Origin: CAYXZO01 sp964469505
GTDB taxonomy: Bacteria; Fidelibacterota; UBA8477; JABMPR01
NCBI GenBank assembly: GCA_964469505.1
Contig: CAYXZO010000090.1
Coordinates: forward strand, 1 to 6,901
Direction: 5' to 3'
Length of the DNA stretch: 6,901 nucleotides
A program made the position numbers and the translations under genes. Each line of letters begins with the position of its first letter. Position 1 is the first letter of the stretch. The notes below the pieces were generated by a model. It was given only the letters and a program-made list of their open reading frames with translations, did not search any database and was not told the origin of the DNA. Shown here piece by piece: positions 6,840 through 6,901 of this stretch.

Positions 6840-6901
6840 CTACTTCTCCTTCACCACCGGACACGCTACCCAGTGGCCGGGAGCGTGTTCATCCAGCAGT
6901 G
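6840..6901 (-). CDS. Possible 3' end of an unidentified upstream gene (cut by window edge)
   Basis: Reading leftwards from the right edge, 19 codons are open before TAG at 6840-6842, giving LLDEHAPGHWVACPVVKEK. The GC is higher than in the following leader, which fits coding DNA ending here. The stretch is too short to identify or to separate from chance. If real, the gene would lie upstream of BREX in the same direction, about 205 bases before brxA. Confidence 0.22.
   Translation of the reverse strand, partial: LLDEHAPGHWVACPVVKEK

Noticed and set aside
6861..6888. Inverted repeat ACACGCT / AGCGTGT with a 14-base loop
   Set aside because: There is no following T run on either strand, and it lies within the possible gene end at the window edge, so a terminator is not supported.

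Overview
The window holds the first part of a type 1 BREX (bacteriophage exclusion) operon, read entirely on the minus strand. In transcription order (right to left) it contains brxA, brxB, brxC, a small unnamed membrane-protein gene, a TIR-domain gene of the Thoeris ThsB / DUF1863 type, and the 5' end of pglX, which runs off the left edge. The canonical type 1 order is brxA-brxB-brxC-pglX-pglZ-brxL, so pglZ and brxL should lie beyond position 1. The host is a bacterium of moderate GC with Shine-Dalgarno sites of the Firmicutes kind before several genes. A clostridial host would fit, but this is an impression and not a placement.

Layout: 6840-6901 may be the last 19 codons of an unidentified minus-strand gene. 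6636-6839 is the noncoding leader, with a weak candidate promoter and a perfect 10-bp palindrome (6761-6770). brxA (5841-6635) overlaps brxB (5282-5866) by 26 bases. brxC (1609-5271) follows 10 bases after brxB. The membrane gene (1182-1598) starts 10 bases after brxC. The TIR gene (708-1178) starts 3 bases after the membrane gene's stop, and pglX (from 656 leftwards) starts 51 bases after the TIR gene's stop. With such tight spacing, one transcript for all six genes is the simplest reading.

The notable part is 708-1598: a two-gene cassette, triple-spanning membrane protein plus ThsB-like TIR, placed between brxC and pglX where standard type 1 BREX operons have nothing. TIR proteins of this family are NAD-consuming enzymes that make a nucleotide signal on phage sensing. 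Here no ThsA (SIR2-SLOG) is visible, and the partner is a 138-residue membrane protein with no recognisable ligand-binding domain. The inference is a Thoeris-like abortive module with a membrane effector, wired into BREX as a second line of defence. A second oddity is that the TIR gene has no ATG, GTG, TTG or CTG start that would keep its first half. The codon where homologues have Met is ATA, with an ideal Shine-Dalgarno site 6 bases upstream, directly after the upstream gene's TAA and in the same frame.
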